A stretch of DNA of 64,000 bases from Sclerotiophoma versabilis (taxonomy: Eukaryota; Ascomycota; Dothideomycetes; Pleosporales; Didymellaceae), in NCBI GenBank assembly GCA_012274445.1, contig JAAROD010000029.1:1302001-1366000 (forward strand), read 5' to 3'. The stretch's first letter is position 1. Each line of letters opens with the position of its first letter. The notes below the pieces were generated by a model, which made no database searches, was not told where the DNA came from, and saw nothing but the letters and a program-made list of their open reading frames with translations. Position numbers and translations under genes: made by a program. This document shows, piece by piece, positions 32,660-43,966 of this stretch.

Positions 32660-34832
32660 CTCTTGAACCTTTTCCGAACCGTGTCTTTCGAAAGCCGGTT
32701 GCCACCAAGCTACGATTCGAATCAGGCCGTCGCTGGTAGGGGCGCCAGTATCATGTCGAATTGAGGTTCGAAGACCGAAGATAAACAGTAGTGCTCACCA
32801 AAGAGAACAAAGAATAGAACAAAAGAAGCTCTAAGGATTGGAGTAAGAATATACATACAATGCTAGCAGCTGCGGCAGGGTCCAAGCGCGTGCTGAGTCG
32901 TGCTGAGGGCTGACAACACTATGCAAACCGTGATTAGGGACACACGACAGTATGCAAACAAATCTCTAGCCTCGGACTAGAAGGGTGACCCCAGCCATTA
33001 AATTCGTGCTCCCGTAGCATCGATGGCGGCAACGAGCAGACTAAACCGAACAAAGCGGACTTCAGGATAAAGCGAGCAAAACCTGATGCATTTCGGCACC
33101 TAATGGAACCTGAACAAGGCCGATGGAAAGACGGGATCCAAGATGCTAGACTTGGCTACATCGCGATGGACGCGTGTCTGCATGTCATGCTCACCGTGAT
33201 TGGGTGGCACATGGCATCATCTGACAAAGTCTCTGTTTGCATGCGCTTACAGACTGTATAAGCCCTTTACCCCGTTATTAGAGTGCTCGGACAAATCGTG
33301 AAGGAGGGTTCGTGGCGTTTTGGACCACATGGCATGGTTTCGTTTGGGCAAGTGTCCTTCTCTCGTTGGTCGGTGGCGCCAACATGCAGATTCACACGTC
33401 GGGCCAGTGATAGAAATGCAGAAGACAGGAGACGGTCCTATGCCCTCTTGCATGTTGCAAATGCTCCATCTGGAATTTCGGCAAGCACTCCTCAACTTCC
33501 GGGGCGGCAGAAGAGCAGGATAGTCATGTCCAATCGTCTTGTCAGAGCCGTTGCGCTTCGAGACGCTTCGTTTGGCCGACTGCAGCAGGGGTACGCGTTT
33601 AGCCGGATGTTCGTGTCAAACGTGGTAAAAGTTCCTTCAGCCACGTTCCGTCAGCTGGATGTCTTCCATCATCAGCAAGCTACCGTGCATCGCCCAGCGC
33701 TTCGGCAAAAGAGTGGAATCGCGAACGGTGAGGGCAACGCCTTTGACTTGGCCAAAGACTACAAAGAAATGAGGTATTCAATAAGACTGCAAGGCTGGAT
33801 TCAGAGTAGGTTAATGAGCGCATCGAAAGACGCTGTCTTGTGATAGAATCGATAAACCCCGAGTGGAGTGTGATTCGCTTCCGATAACGCCAGCGGGCCC
33901 CCCTTTTCTGGGGAAGGGCTGCCCAGGAAAGAGTGGTCAATGCTCCACCATAGCAATCTTCATCCGCCCAGAAGGAGCGGAAGAACCGTGGCCAAGCTTC
34001 GAGAGCACGTTGAGCAAATTCGGCGTCACCGATCAACGTGCCGTTCTTGTGCCTTGCTGCAAGCCACGCAATCAAAGCAAGCAGGAACACACCGAGGGAC
34101 TGCCGGTGCTCCTTCGACATGCGTGATGTTGTTACTGCATAGCAAACTCGACTTTGAGCAGCCCAGCATCGACTGCTAAGCAAGTCTTGCTGCGATGCTG
34201 GCTGCTCCCCCAAATGCGGCAATCAACAACTCCACGAGTGGACACCCCTTAGTCAATCCTTGATCGCCCCGCTCCATCCTTTGGTTTCCAGCAACCACGG
34301 CTGTGGCACTTGTTAAAGGGCATCCCTCGACAACTGCCTCTTAGCGCTCCAATAGCGCCCGAATGGAGCTATTGTGCTATTGTGATAGTCGCCGACCTTA
34401 AGAAACCCAGCAGGAGCAGGAGCGGACCGTTCCTGCGACCGCGGGTGTGTAACCTAAGATGGAGAACGCAGGGTCGCGAAAGGTGTTGTGCGTGGTGGTA
34501 CCCGCAACATAGGAGGCCGAAGCGAATATCTGAATAGCGGACACGATGGAATCGACAACTCGGCAGGAGCAAGCAAGCACACGGCGTTTTGAAGAAGCGT
34601 TGCTGAATTTTTGCTATCTACGGGTACAAGACCAAGGCACTACGTCAATGGGTACAAATCGGGGGTATGTGTCAACCAAGTCGCAAGCGCAACGAAACGC
34701 CAACCGTGCAAACATGATAAAAGATATGAAACCGTGTAACGTAGTTGTCAAGCTCTAACATCTTGAGCCTCCAACACTGTGAGCCCCCACTCTTTTCACA
34801 CTGCCCGTAAGCTCCAACAGCTTCCGTAACCC
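32660..34832. other. Intergenic, one doubtful open frame
   Basis: 2.2 kb between the receptor start and the stop of the Yta7-like gene. The left part must contain the receptor promoter. A plus-strand frame from 33526 to 33843 encodes 105 aa with an Arg-rich, acid-poor start (MSNRLVRAVALRDASFGRLQ) that resembles a mitochondrial presequence. A minus-strand frame of 180 codons (34222..33680) overlaps part of it. I do not recognise either, so neither is called as a gene. Confidence 0.45.
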
Positions 34833-37800
34833 CTATCTCTGCGTAGCCGCCTGCTGCGTATAATAATCGCTCCTGGGCACCTGCGTATAAGCACCAGCCT
34901 GACTAGCATCAAACTCATACTGCATCTGCTGCTGCTCGACTTCGTCATCCTGGCTCTGCATGAGGATCTTTTGCATGGTGTCGATGTCTTCGATTATGAC
35001 GTTGAATGCGTCGGCAACAGCAGTGATAACCTTGTTGCGGTTGTACTCCCTGCGGTACTGCCAGATAGTGTCCATGAGTGCGGCGTTGATTTGCTCAAGT
35101 TGTTCGAGCGAGCAGCCTGATGAGGAGGTGACGAGCTTGCTGTGGAGCTGGATGAGGGAAGACTCTTCCAGGATAAGTTGAGGCTCTGGTTGTGGCTCAG
35201 CGAGGATATCGGCGATGTTCGATTTGTGGGCTGGCGGCGCAGGTGCAGGCATGTGAGATGATTGGGAGGGCTGAGAGGTTTGCGAAGGCGGCGATCCGGA
35301 GTGTTGGCTAAGGAATTGTTGTTCTGTATCGAAACTCGAGTTAGCTGAGTATTCGGGAGAGAGGGCTGGCTCGAGCTCGGATTGACGATCGAAGGATTCT
35401 AGCGCACCTTGTGTGTCCGGCAGCTGTGATCCGCCAGCAGGAGCAATGAACTCCGGGAGCCCAACGTGGCTCACACCGTTGCTGCTTTGAGTGCCGAACT
35501 TGTTGTCTGAAGAACGCTTTGAAGTCTGGTTGCCGGAAGTTGTGGTACTGGCGCTATTGTGGTAGTCGTGAGGGAGCATGTTCGGGTTGACAAACGTGCG
35601 AGCTGATACTTGCGACTTCTGCGTCATCTGCGTGTTGGGCCTGCTAGGCGTTTGGAATTGGAGGTCAGCCTGGGTACTAGCAGTGAGGTCCTGCTGACTG
35701 TCCGGCATGATTGAGTCTTCATCTGCCACACGTGAGGGCACTGTCGATCCGTTCTGATGCGAATGCTCTCCACTGTCTCCTACGCTCGTACCATTTGATA
35801 GCGATGCATCGTGGGGTGCTCGCAGGGGCGTCACAGGAGGGTATCGAGGTATAGGCTCGCCCAGCACTATAGGACCAGATGTCTCGGTTGTTCCGTGCGA
35901 CTGCTCAGGCGGCACTGGCGCAACCTCAGGCGGTACTGCCTCGCCCTCTGCGATTGCCTTCTTGCGCTTCTCCTGTGCCTTTTTGGCACGCTGTAGTTCG
36001 CGCTCGTACAAAGCGTCACACTCTTTAGTCAACCACAAATACTGAGCGTCATTGCCGGTGAACCAAGAGTCTATGTCCACTTCGACATTCGCAACCATTT
36101 CGTTGGCTTTGAGCGTTCGCTCTGCATCTTGGTACGTTCTGGAGTCTTTCGCGAGGGTTTTGATGTCGAACAAGAAGTCCTTCGGGCGTTTGTAGTATCC
36201 GTTCGAAAGACGCTGCTCAATCTGCGACAGATCAAGGTTGTAGTACTTATTCCCGCTCTCGACGTGCAGTAACATGCCTACGCCTTTGTTGTCTGTTGAC
36301 AGCTCCCAAGGCCGAGCCATACCTTCTGCCTCTTGTTGTTCTCGATCCAGATCGCTGGTGACACGATTCGGGTTTTGTTCATCGATAAGGTATGCGTACC
36401 AAGCTGGATCCAAAACCGGCTTGAAGAACCTCCTATGCTTTTTCTTCAGGTTATCCATGATCGGTTGGATCGTACTCTTCAACTTATTGAGCGTCAGTTG
36501 GTCTTGTTTCCTCTGTGTCTTTTCTCGGGCAGCAATTTCTTTGGGATCTAAAGCTGGTTCGACAACTGGCGCAGGCTCCAGGACTGGAAGTACTCGCTTC
36601 TTCCTGTTGTCAAGATCCGGGAAATCGGCAGGAGACATGCGAATGTACTGGCTGACAGAGTTGAAGAATTCGGCACGACCTTCTTGGTCTGGGCGACGCA
36701 GCTCAAACTGGTTGTTAAGAGAGAAACCAAAGAGGTCAACCAACATTTGCCGATCAGGTTTGGCGTTCATATCCTCCAGCTCCATAACGCCCAACAACAT
36801 GATTGGCTCGTTGGCACCGATGCTGCGCAGGAGCAACTTGAAGGTTCTCGTAGCTGTTGAAGGCAGCGTGTTGTACCATACATCCACAGCTGGTATATAG
36901 ATCACACTGGGCTTGTGACGTCGAACTTCGGTGAAGAGTTGGGTAATGGCAGCTTCGGGAGATCGAGTAGAGTCTTCCAAAATGGTTGGCAAATCGAATG
37001 ACTGCACATGAAGGCCTTCAATCTTGCTGAGCAATGCAGCTCCCAAATACTGTTGCCCCATACCCTGCAAGCCTGTGATGAGAAGGCGAGGCCTAAAAAT
37101 TCTATTACTTTCGAAGGTGCGCATTGTTGTTTCGCGTTCGAAGCCCTTCTCATCTTCGCGGTCGTCGTACTCTGCCTCCTCAAGCGCAGTGAGCACCTTC
37201 CTCCGGGGAATCAACTCATTGATGCGCTTGAGAACGTCTGCCAGCGGCTTGCGCAAAAGAGGTTCTATACTCTTGGGTAGCGGGTTGGCAGCAGCAGTGG
37301 CTGTCCTTTGTGAAGAAGGTACCATTTTGTTGACCGAGACCATGAAGTCCTTGGCAAGGACCTTGATCTCGCTAGGGTGAATGAGCAGCTTCTTCTCAGA
37401 TTGGTAGATCTGCGGATAGGTGCCTTGTACCGCGTTCAAAGCAGCTTCTGTACATAAAGCGCGAAGGTCTGCTCCACCGTAACCTTTTGTCAGCTCCGCA
37501 AGTTGGTCCTTCATCTTGGGGTCAAGCGGGGGATCCCAGTTTTTAGTGTGAATGTCGAGGATAGCGCGACGTCCTGCAACATTGGGTAGAGGGAAGTAGA
37601 ACTCGCGGTCGAAACGACCAGGACGTCGTAGCGCGTTATCGACAAAGTCAGGTCTGTTTGTTGCGCCAATGACAACGACTTGTCCACGGCCATCCATACC
37701 GTCCATGAGCGCAAGCAACGTCGCAACGATGGAAGCATGGATCTGCTCCTGCTTACTGGATCGAACAGGTGCCAGACCATCGATCTCATCAAAGAAGATG

Positions 37801-39842
37801 ATACTCGGTTGTGTCTTGCGCGCCTCTTCAAAGAGGGTTCGAAGCTGCTTTTCAGCTTCGCCAACCCATTTGCTAAGGGCATCGGCGCCTTTGCGCATAT
37901 AAAAGGTAACTTTCTGGCCATGCGAACTGACACTGGAGGCCAGTGCACGAGCAAGCAGTGTCTTACCAGTACCTGGAGGTCCGTGGAACAGTACACCTCG
38001 AGGTGGGGTGATCTTGAAGCGTTGGAAGACCTCTGGGTAAAGTAATGGAAGCATGATCATCTCCTTTAACTTGTTGATGTGATCGTCCAAGCCGCCAACG
38101 CCGTCAAAGTTAACATTGGGATCGACTCCTAGTGGGTCCGCATCAGCCAAGGCCTTCTTGTCCTTGATCCTGCCGAAGTTCGCAGGGCCACCACCAGAAC
38201 CCTTGTCTTGTTGTGCTGAGTTGTTGTGAGTCTGAGGGAAGGCGCCGAAACCAGGTGCTGTCGCTGCTGTGGGCGTCATGCCGACTATGCTACCAAACTG
38301 TCTAGGCATCTTCTGGACCTCATCATCACTGCTATCGGAATCGTCGTCTTGTCCAAAGCCAACCTGACCTCCACCGAACGGACCCTGGTTGCTGAACAGT
38401 GTACCATACGCTCCACCACCGGCCTTAGAGCGTGACTTGCTCGCCGAAGGTGCTGGCCCGTCATCGTCGTCATTCTCGAAGACTGCGTTTAGCTCGGGAC
38501 GAACGACCCTGTAGTCTACGGTTCTACGCTCTCGTCTCCTCGGACCAGTCTCGTATGATAGGTCCTTGTCCGGTACGCGTCTGCTTAGACGGCGCCGTTT
38601 GTTTGAGCCCAGCTCTTGCAGCTCGTCGTGCAGCTCATCGGGGTCTAGCGCAGACTCCTCGTCTGACGAATTGTGCCTACTTCGTTGTGACTGCCGTGTC
38701 CGACCCCTTGTCTTACGTGCAGAGCCCGAGCCGCTATCAGAGGCTGTGCCCTTGGCCTTGCCGTTATCTGAGTCTGACATCTCCTCTTCCTCTCCTTCAG
38801 CATCAACATCGACTGGCTCGAAATCACTGCTCTCGTCGGCGCCGCGCTTGCGCTTCTGTGACGTTGCCCGAGACCGTAATTTGCGGCCACCACGTGTGAT
38901 AGGCCCTTCTTCCTCGTCAGAATCTTCAGCAGCACGGTCGTGCTGCGACTCCTGAATTACGCCCTCCATGCCCTCTTCGTCGTGATCTTCTTCTTTGGCG
39001 CCCTGAGCCTCTTGCTCTGGTGATTCCCGTGCGCTGGATTCTACTTGCATCTCGGCGCCTTCAAGAAGCTTGTCAAGAGGGCCTGGAGAGTCTTCTTCTC
39101 CTTCGTCACGTATCATGGAGACTTCCTGGGAGGCTTCTTCGATGGTGCTTGGTGCCTGTACTTTAGGGCCCTTGCCGCCTCGTGTAGCACGGGCGACAGG
39201 CGGCTCTGGTGTTCGTGTGCCTTCTCGAACGACATTAACATGCCTACCAGAATCTGAAAGAGCCACCATTGGCGCTTCAACATCGTGCGAGAGGCGGCTA
39301 CTACGCCGTGTGATGCCAACTTCTGGTGTTCTCCCGCGTGCAGGTGCGGTAGATTTGCTGCCTGTGCGCGCACGCAGGGCACGTCCAAAGGCGTTTTCAG
39401 GCATCTTGAGCTTGACGATGAGCGAAGGCTTTTCGACTTCCTCGATCGATGGCTTAGCCCGTCGTCGCCCTGCAGCTCGAGGCTTGTCGTCCTCGCTCTC
39501 GGAGGGTGTGTCTTCTATCTCGTCCTCGTCGCTCTCCTCGTACGTGACTTGCTTCTTGGTCGCGCGGCGCACGCTGCGGCCTGTTGCAGGGTTGACCTCA
39601 GGTTCCTCAGATTCAGAGCGCTCGGTAAAGGAGTCGTCCTCGATGATATCGTCCTCGTCGTCGTCAATGTCGGAGCCGTTGTAGATGCGGCGCTGGCGCT
39701 TGTTGCCTTGCTTCTTCGCACCCGGCGTTCGGTTAACGCGGCGACGTTGTGGTGGCGCGCGTTCAGCGTCGTCGTAGTCGTCGTCCTCCGGATCGGAGGC
39801 AGTAGGGTCGATGTCGAACTTGCGCTTCGTGCGGTTAGACAT
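34833..39842 (-). CDS. YTA7: Yta7/ATAD2-like AAA ATPase with bromodomain
   Basis: Single exon on the minus strand, 1669 aa. The first 500 residues are disordered, strongly acidic with basic patches (DDDEDDIIEDD, RRTRSRATSQKRKRG), as in histone-binding N-termini of this family. AAA1 has Walker A GPPGTGKT (about 620-627), Walker B IIFFDEIDG (about 680-688) and ATNRPDFVD plus the RRPGRFDREF arginine-finger region. AAA2 is degenerate: its P-loop reads GLQGMGQQ (about 920) without Lys, as is normal here. A divergent bromodomain-like region lies at about 1120-1260. A conserved C-terminal domain near residue 1560 (SLEQLEQINAALMDTIW) precedes the end. Yta7, Abo1 and ATAD2 are hexameric histone H3-H4 chaperones that regulate nucleosome density and transcription. 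Length fits fungal orthologues. Confidence 0.96.
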   Translation of the reverse strand: MSNRTKRKFDIDPTASDPEDDDYDDAERAPPQRRRVNRTPGAKKQGNKRQRRIYNGSDIDDDEDDIIEDDSFTERSESEEPEVNPATGRSVRRATKKQVTYEESDEDEIEDTPSESEDDKPRAAGRRRAKPSIEEVEKPSLIVKLKMPENAFGRALRARTGSKSTAPARGRTPEVGITRRSSRLSHDVEAPMVALSDSGRHVNVVREGTRTPEPPVARATRGGKGPKVQAPSTIEEASQEVSMIRDEGEEDSPGPLDKLLEGAEMQVESSARESPEQEAQGAKEEDHDEEGMEGVIQESQHDRAAEDSDEEEGPITRGGRKLRSRATSQKRKRGADESSDFEPVDVDAEGEEEEMSDSDNGKAKGTASDSGSGSARKTRGRTRQSQRSRHNSSDEESALDPDELHDELQELGSNKRRRLSRRVPDKDLSYETGPRRRERRTVDYRVVRPELNAVFENDDDDGPAPSASKSRSKAGGGAYGTLFSNQGPFGGGQVGFGQDDDSDSSDDEVQKMPRQFGSIVGMTPTAATAPGFGAFPQTHNNSAQQDKGSGGGPANFGRIKDKKALADADPLGVDPNVNFDGVGGLDDHINKLKEMIMLPLLYPEVFQRFKITPPRGVLFHGPPGTGKTLLARALASSVSSHGQKVTFYMRKGADALSKWVGEAEKQLRTLFEEARKTQPSIIFFDEIDGLAPVRSSKQEQIHASIVATLLALMDGMDGRGQVVVIGATNRPDFVDNALRRPGRFDREFYFPLPNVAGRRAILDIHTKNWDPPLDPKMKDQLAELTKGYGGADLRALCTEAALNAVQGTYPQIYQSEKKLLIHPSEIKVLAKDFMVSVNKMVPSSQRTATAAANPLPKSIEPLLRKPLADVLKRINELIPRRKVLTALEEAEYDDREDEKGFERETTMRTFESNRIFRPRLLITGLQGMGQQYLGAALLSKIEGLHVQSFDLPTILEDSTRSPEAAITQLFTEVRRHKPSVIYIPAVDVWYNTLPSTATRTFKLLLRSIGANEPIMLLGVMELEDMNAKPDRQMLVDLFGFSLNNQFELRRPDQEGRAEFFNSVSQYIRMSPADFPDLDNRKKRVLPVLEPAPVVEPALDPKEIAAREKTQRKQDQLTLNKLKSTIQPIMDNLKKKHRRFFKPVLDPAWYAYLIDEQNPNRVTSDLDREQQEAEGMARPWELSTDNKGVGMLLHVESGNKYYNLDLSQIEQRLSNGYYKRPKDFLFDIKTLAKDSRTYQDAERTLKANEMVANVEVDIDSWFTGNDAQYLWLTKECDALYERELQRAKKAQEKRKKAIAEGEAVPPEVAPVPPEQSHGTTETSGPIVLGEPIPRYPPVTPLRAPHDASLSNGTSVGDSGEHSHQNGSTVPSRVADEDSIMPDSQQDLTASTQADLQFQTPSRPNTQMTQKSQVSARTFVNPNMLPHDYHNSASTTTSGNQTSKRSSDNKFGTQSSNGVSHVGLPEFIAPAGGSQLPDTQGALESFDRQSELEPALSPEYSANSSFDTEQQFLSQHSGSPPSQTSQPSQSSHMPAPAPPAHKSNIADILAEPQPEPQLILEESSLIQLHSKLVTSSSGCSLEQLEQINAALMDTIWQYRREYNRNKVITAVADAFNVIIEDIDTMQKILMQSQDDEVEQQQMQYEFDASQAGAYTQVPRSDYYTQQAATQR

Positions 39843-41298
39843 GGGGGTGGGTGCGGTGAGGCGTTCTCTAAGCAGCTGTGTAAGTGAACCGGCGCGCGGT
39901 GCAATTACGGTGTATGCGCTTACACCGCTGTGACGATGTTTCCAACTTCAACTTGACATCAGAAGCGCATAAAGCTGCTCCTGCATCCGCGATGGCAAAA
40001 AGAGACTTGCGCGCAATGATTGTCTGTGTCTGTCGTGATGTCGCGTTGATGCAGCTCTGCGATCGAGTGCTGGGACGATGATGCACAACTAAATGTGGGT
40101 ATCAGAAAGTGAAGGCGACTGCGAGATGCAAGAGACGCCAGATGAATGCAGCGAGCGACAGCAGGCCAGACCAGACAGATGACACTTGATGAGGGGGAAG
40201 GTCTTGTTGTTGTTCTTGCTGAGCGATTCTCGTCCAAGCGTCAAAAGCTCGGCGAATGAGATGCAACCTGACACTTTCAGAGCCAGGGAAAGTCATCGCA
40301 ACTTCAATGCGCAACCACAACGACATGCTCCATGAATCGACATATTTGCACTCTAGAGAATATTCAAAAATTATAGACAGCTGTAAACATCATTGGCGAC
40401 AACTTTCCGCAAATTTTCGGGAGTCTCTCCGCACTCCGAAGGCACTTGTTCGAGCTCTCTTTCTCGTTGTACTTCTCATCGCTGCCGACGATCAGCTGCA
40501 GGAACAGATGCGGCTCAAAAGCTTAACTGTGTTTGACAAGTTCATGTCATGGTCGATTGTGGGGAAGCCTGGTCGAACGATGCACGTGCGCCACGTGGAG
40601 TTCCCATCAGACTGAACAGCGCACAAAAGGATTGGGCTTGACGGCGATCATACTGGTAACATGTGTTTCAAATTTGACGTTCTTGATGTCTGTTCTATTG
40701 TCATCTAGATTGTGCAGTCGTTCTCACCACCGCCGCCGCCCATGGGCATAGTAATAGGCCATCTGTGACGACAAACTTCATAGTCCAGTTCATGCTCAAA
40801 AATGCAAGATCTAATCATTCTGGCAGATTTGCAGGTCGGAATTTTGTAAGTGGCGTGGATAATCATTTGTGTCTGACTAAGCGGTGATTTGGTGTTGAGG
40901 TCGGGGCAACCCTGGGGTCTGACCTCGCCAACACAGCCTTTCGAGACCGAGACGTGCCCAAAAGTCTCCTGTAGCACATATGAGGCGACAGTGGTTTTTT
41001 GATGTTCGAAGTTGACCTGGTTCGATCTGCAGACAAAGCTAGCCGGTGCACCTCCCAAGATACTCAAACTTTCGTAGACTGCAAAGAAGGATCGCTGAGA
41101 ATTTCTTTTTTTTTATTCGACTTATGCGCAACATTGCTAAGTTGATGGAATCGTCCTCCTGGGTATCTGGTTCACACAGTATCCTACAATTGCATTGTAC
41201 AAGTACACTTTACAGTATATGGCGTCGCAGCCTGCTGCGGTAGCAAAAGTCCCCCAGGAAAGAGTATACATAGACAGGTGTTCCGTCGCAACGCAAGC
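39843..41298. other. Intergenic, no gene seen
   Basis: 1.46 kb between the Yta7-like start and the stop of the small mitochondrial membrane protein, both on the minus strand. The left part is the Yta7 promoter. A T9 run is at about 41105-41113. A plus-strand frame at 40256..40615 (119 codons) lacks any recognisable domain. Confidence 0.5.
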
Positions 41299-42230
41299 TT
41301 ATTCTTCCGGCAGGATGCGGTCGACAGCTATGCATGTCAGTCTCGTTCTTCTGCAGATCTACATCATGTGGGCAAAAACATACCTTTGCCATTCTCCAGC
41401 AGATATCCTGAGCAGTCGATCTTCCATTTCTCTCCTTGCACCTCCACCTTCGCAATACCGAATCTCAGAACAGCGAACTTGAACTTCAGGAAGAAGTTTG
41501 TCCACTTCTGGTGCACCCAGCGCGCAGATCCTTCCCATACCTTGGACAGAATGTTCATGTCTCCCAGATCCTGCCATACGCTCTGCCTTTTCGCGCGTTC
41601 AGCTTCCTGCAACTCCAACACCATAGGCTGGCACTTTTCGCTGATTGTTGCGCTTCCAAGGTTCGTGTAGATAATGCGTTCTTTCGCCCAAGGCGCTGGT
41701 CTGACTGCCATGCGCAGCTGCATCGGTCCACCCATCATGCTAGGCACTACCTCAAGCGAACGCATACGATTTGTAGGCGCACTGCACACGTAACAGCCAA
41801 TTGCGATGAAGCTCAGCCCAACCACAACATACGTCGGCCGTACGAAGAAAGCCAGATCTGGGATGTCTTTCACGTCTTCCTGGAATTTGATCGAGTATGC
41901 GCCTGTGCCAATCCATATCGCTGCAAGCCCGTAGACTTTCCAGTAGTACCACTTGCTTTTCGGTGCTTCGTATAGGACAACAGGTTGCCGTGTCTGCACT
42001 ACTTGTCGCAATACTGGGTCGCTGCTGACGAATGTGGAGGGTCTGTTCAATGGGGTCTTAGGGTACTGATATCTGCGCAGTATCGACGAGGAGAAGTTCC
42101 GCGATCTTTGGACGGCATTGGGCCGGAAGAGCTGCTCTTGAGGTCCGAACAGAGCGGCGCGGAGGGACGAGGGTAGGCGGAAGGACGACTGCTGCTTAAA
42201 GGCGGCGAAGCCTCGTGACGAGGCAGACAT
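41299..42230 (-). CDS. Predicted mitochondrial membrane protein, unknown function
   Basis: Two exons on the minus strand, 42230..41384 and 41327..41299, giving 291 aa. The 56-base intron starts GTATGT and ends GCATAG; the short last exon adds AVDRILPEE and a stop. The frame continues open upstream without need, but the ATG at 42230 begins a good mitochondrial presequence (MSASSRGFAAFKQQSSFRLP, later RSRNFSSSILRRYQYP). Two transmembrane segments follow at about 95-112 (YYWKVYGLAAIWIGTGAY) and 125-145 (YVVVGLSFIAIGCYVCSA), separated by a short loop, then a soluble C-terminal domain of about 140 residues. I recognise the layout of fungal inner-membrane proteins but no named family. It shares a divergent promoter with the PDX1-like gene. 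Confidence 0.8.
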
Positions 42231-42478
42231 TCTGCTGCAACTGTCAGCTGCAAGAAGCAGCAGAGACCAAAAACTAAGTAACTTACCTGGACAACTAAGG
42301 GTTGTTGCAGACAGTTGGCGGAGGCGTGCTCGTTGATAGTCTGATCCCAGACATGTCCGGAGAGTCTGTGCTCCGCCGAAGCTTTGCGCGATCCCAACAT
42401 TCAACATCACGACAGTCCACTCCCTCACACCCCGCCAACCTCCGCCGCCGATTCCTCTCTCCCGCCAATTGGTCTCCC
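42231..42478. promoter_or_regulatory. Shared divergent promoter of two mitochondrial-protein genes
   Basis: Only 248 bases separate the ATG of the mitochondrial membrane protein (minus strand, 42230) from the ATG of the PDX1-like protein (plus strand, 42479). Both promoters must lie here or overlap the neighbouring gene. The minus-strand leader contains a possible 5'-UTR donor or acceptor (cttacctgg at about 42284), so part may be spliced. Confidence 0.5.
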
Positions 42479-43966
42479 ATGGCTTCTCTCGCTGCGGCAT
42501 GTAGGGTGTCGGCACGCGCTGCATCGCAGCAGCTGCGCAACCATGGCGCGAGGAGAGGTGAGCATTTCGCCGATCGGACATGGGAATGTCGCTGATAGCT
42601 CTCGTGTAGCACTGCACGCTGGACAGCCCTCGCTGGCTGCTCAGAATTTCAACATGCCTGCGCTTTCTCCGACGATGACCGAGGGCAACATCGCGACCTG
42701 GAAACTCAAGGAAGGTACGACCGACCCCAACCACCGCACCTGAAGAGACGGACACGCAAGCACGGAGCAGACTGCATCGAAACATGGGCACAAGCAGGAT
42801 GTCACGGAGCACAAAAATCTACTAGCGGCGCAGTACTAACGAATTCAGGCGATTCTTTCTCCGCCGGCGATGTCCTCCTCGAGATCGAAACCGACAAGGC
42901 TCAGATGGATGTTGAGGCGCAGGACGACGGCATTCTCGCAAAGATCATTCAGGGCGACGGCTCCAAGGCGGTGCAGGTCGGCTCCAGAATCGCTGTGACC
43001 GCAGAGCCCGGCGATGATCTAAGCTCACTTGAGATCCCCAAGGAGGACGCTGCGTCCAAGAACGCGGAGGCTCCCAAGGAACAGCCCAAGGAAGAGTCCA
43101 AGCCAGTCCCCAAGGAGGAGCGAACCTCGACACCGCCCCCACAGAAGTCTGAGAAGAAGGCATCCAGTGGCAAGGCTACGAAGCAGACATACCCTCTCTA
43201 CCCCTCAGTTGAGCACCTGTTGAAGACCAATGGATTGTCCAAAGCAGACGCGGATAAAATCCCCGCGAGTGGACCAGGTGGAAGGCTGCTAAAGGGCGAC
43301 GTATTGGCGTACATCGGCAAGATCCAGGAATCATACCCCTCAGAACTGGCAGACATCTTCGAGAAGCGCTCCCACCTCGATCTGTCTAACATCAAGGTCA
43401 TGCCCAAGAAGGAAGCACCTGCTAAGAAGCCCGCCGCAGCCGCCGAGGCACCCAAGCTCGTTGAAGACCTTCCCGTCGAGATCGCCCTTCCCATCTCCCT
43501 CACAGCCGTCACAGAGTGTCAGAAGCGCGTCAAGGATTCCATTGGCGTATTCCTACCTTTGACCACATTCATTGCTCGCGCCACAGAGCTTGCAAACGAA
43601 GACTTGCCCAGGTCAAAGACTATCAAGCCCACCGCGGATGAGCTGTTCAATGCTGTTCTTGGACTGGACAAAGTCTCGGGAAAGAGCTTTTCGCGTGGTA
43701 ACTTTGTACCTCAAATGACGTCGCTTCCTCCCACAACCGTCAGCACGCGATCATCGAGTTTCAAGAAGCCAGATGTCCTTGAAATTCTTGCGGGCAAGAA
43801 GGCAGTAGCTCGCGGAGCAAAGGCAGTTGGTGGAACGGAGAAGGTCGTTGGACCCCTGAATGTGTTTAGCGTCAGTGTGCCCAAGGGTGACGAGAAGAGA
43901 GGGCGCGTCTTCCTCGAGCGTGTCAAGGCTGTTTTGGAGGCTGAGCCTGGCAGGCTGGTAGTGTAA
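42479..43966 (+). CDS. PDX1: Pyruvate dehydrogenase complex E3-binding protein (component X)
   Basis: Three exons: 42479..42557, 42610..42714 and 42849..43966, giving 433 aa. Introns start GTGAGC and GTACGA and end GTGTAG and TTCAG; the joins restore LKEGDSFSAGDVLLEIETDKAQ. Residues 1-30 are an Arg/Ala-rich presequence. The lipoyl domain follows with the lipoylated lysine K78 in ETDKAQMDVEAQ. After a Lys/Pro/Glu linker comes the peripheral-subunit-binding domain (about 179-218, from YPSVEHLLKTNGL to KGDVLAYIG). The C-terminal region lacks the HxxxDG acetyltransferase motif of E2, so this is the structural X component that anchors dihydrolipoamide dehydrogenase (E3) to the E2 core in the mitochondrial matrix. 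It is needed for conversion of pyruvate to acetyl-CoA. Confidence 0.93.

Noticed and set aside
33680..34222. 180-codon minus-strand open frame
   Set aside because: No domain, unusual composition and overlap with a plus-strand frame of similar quality; neither has support beyond length.
36902..37183. Degenerate second P-loop in the Yta7-like protein as a sign of gene decay
   Set aside because: A non-functional second AAA domain without the Walker A lysine is normal in the Yta7/ATAD2 family.
42905..43966. PDX1-like protein considered as the E2 acetyltransferase
   Set aside because: The C-terminal part lacks the HxxxDG catalytic motif and is too short for the E2 core, which fits component X.
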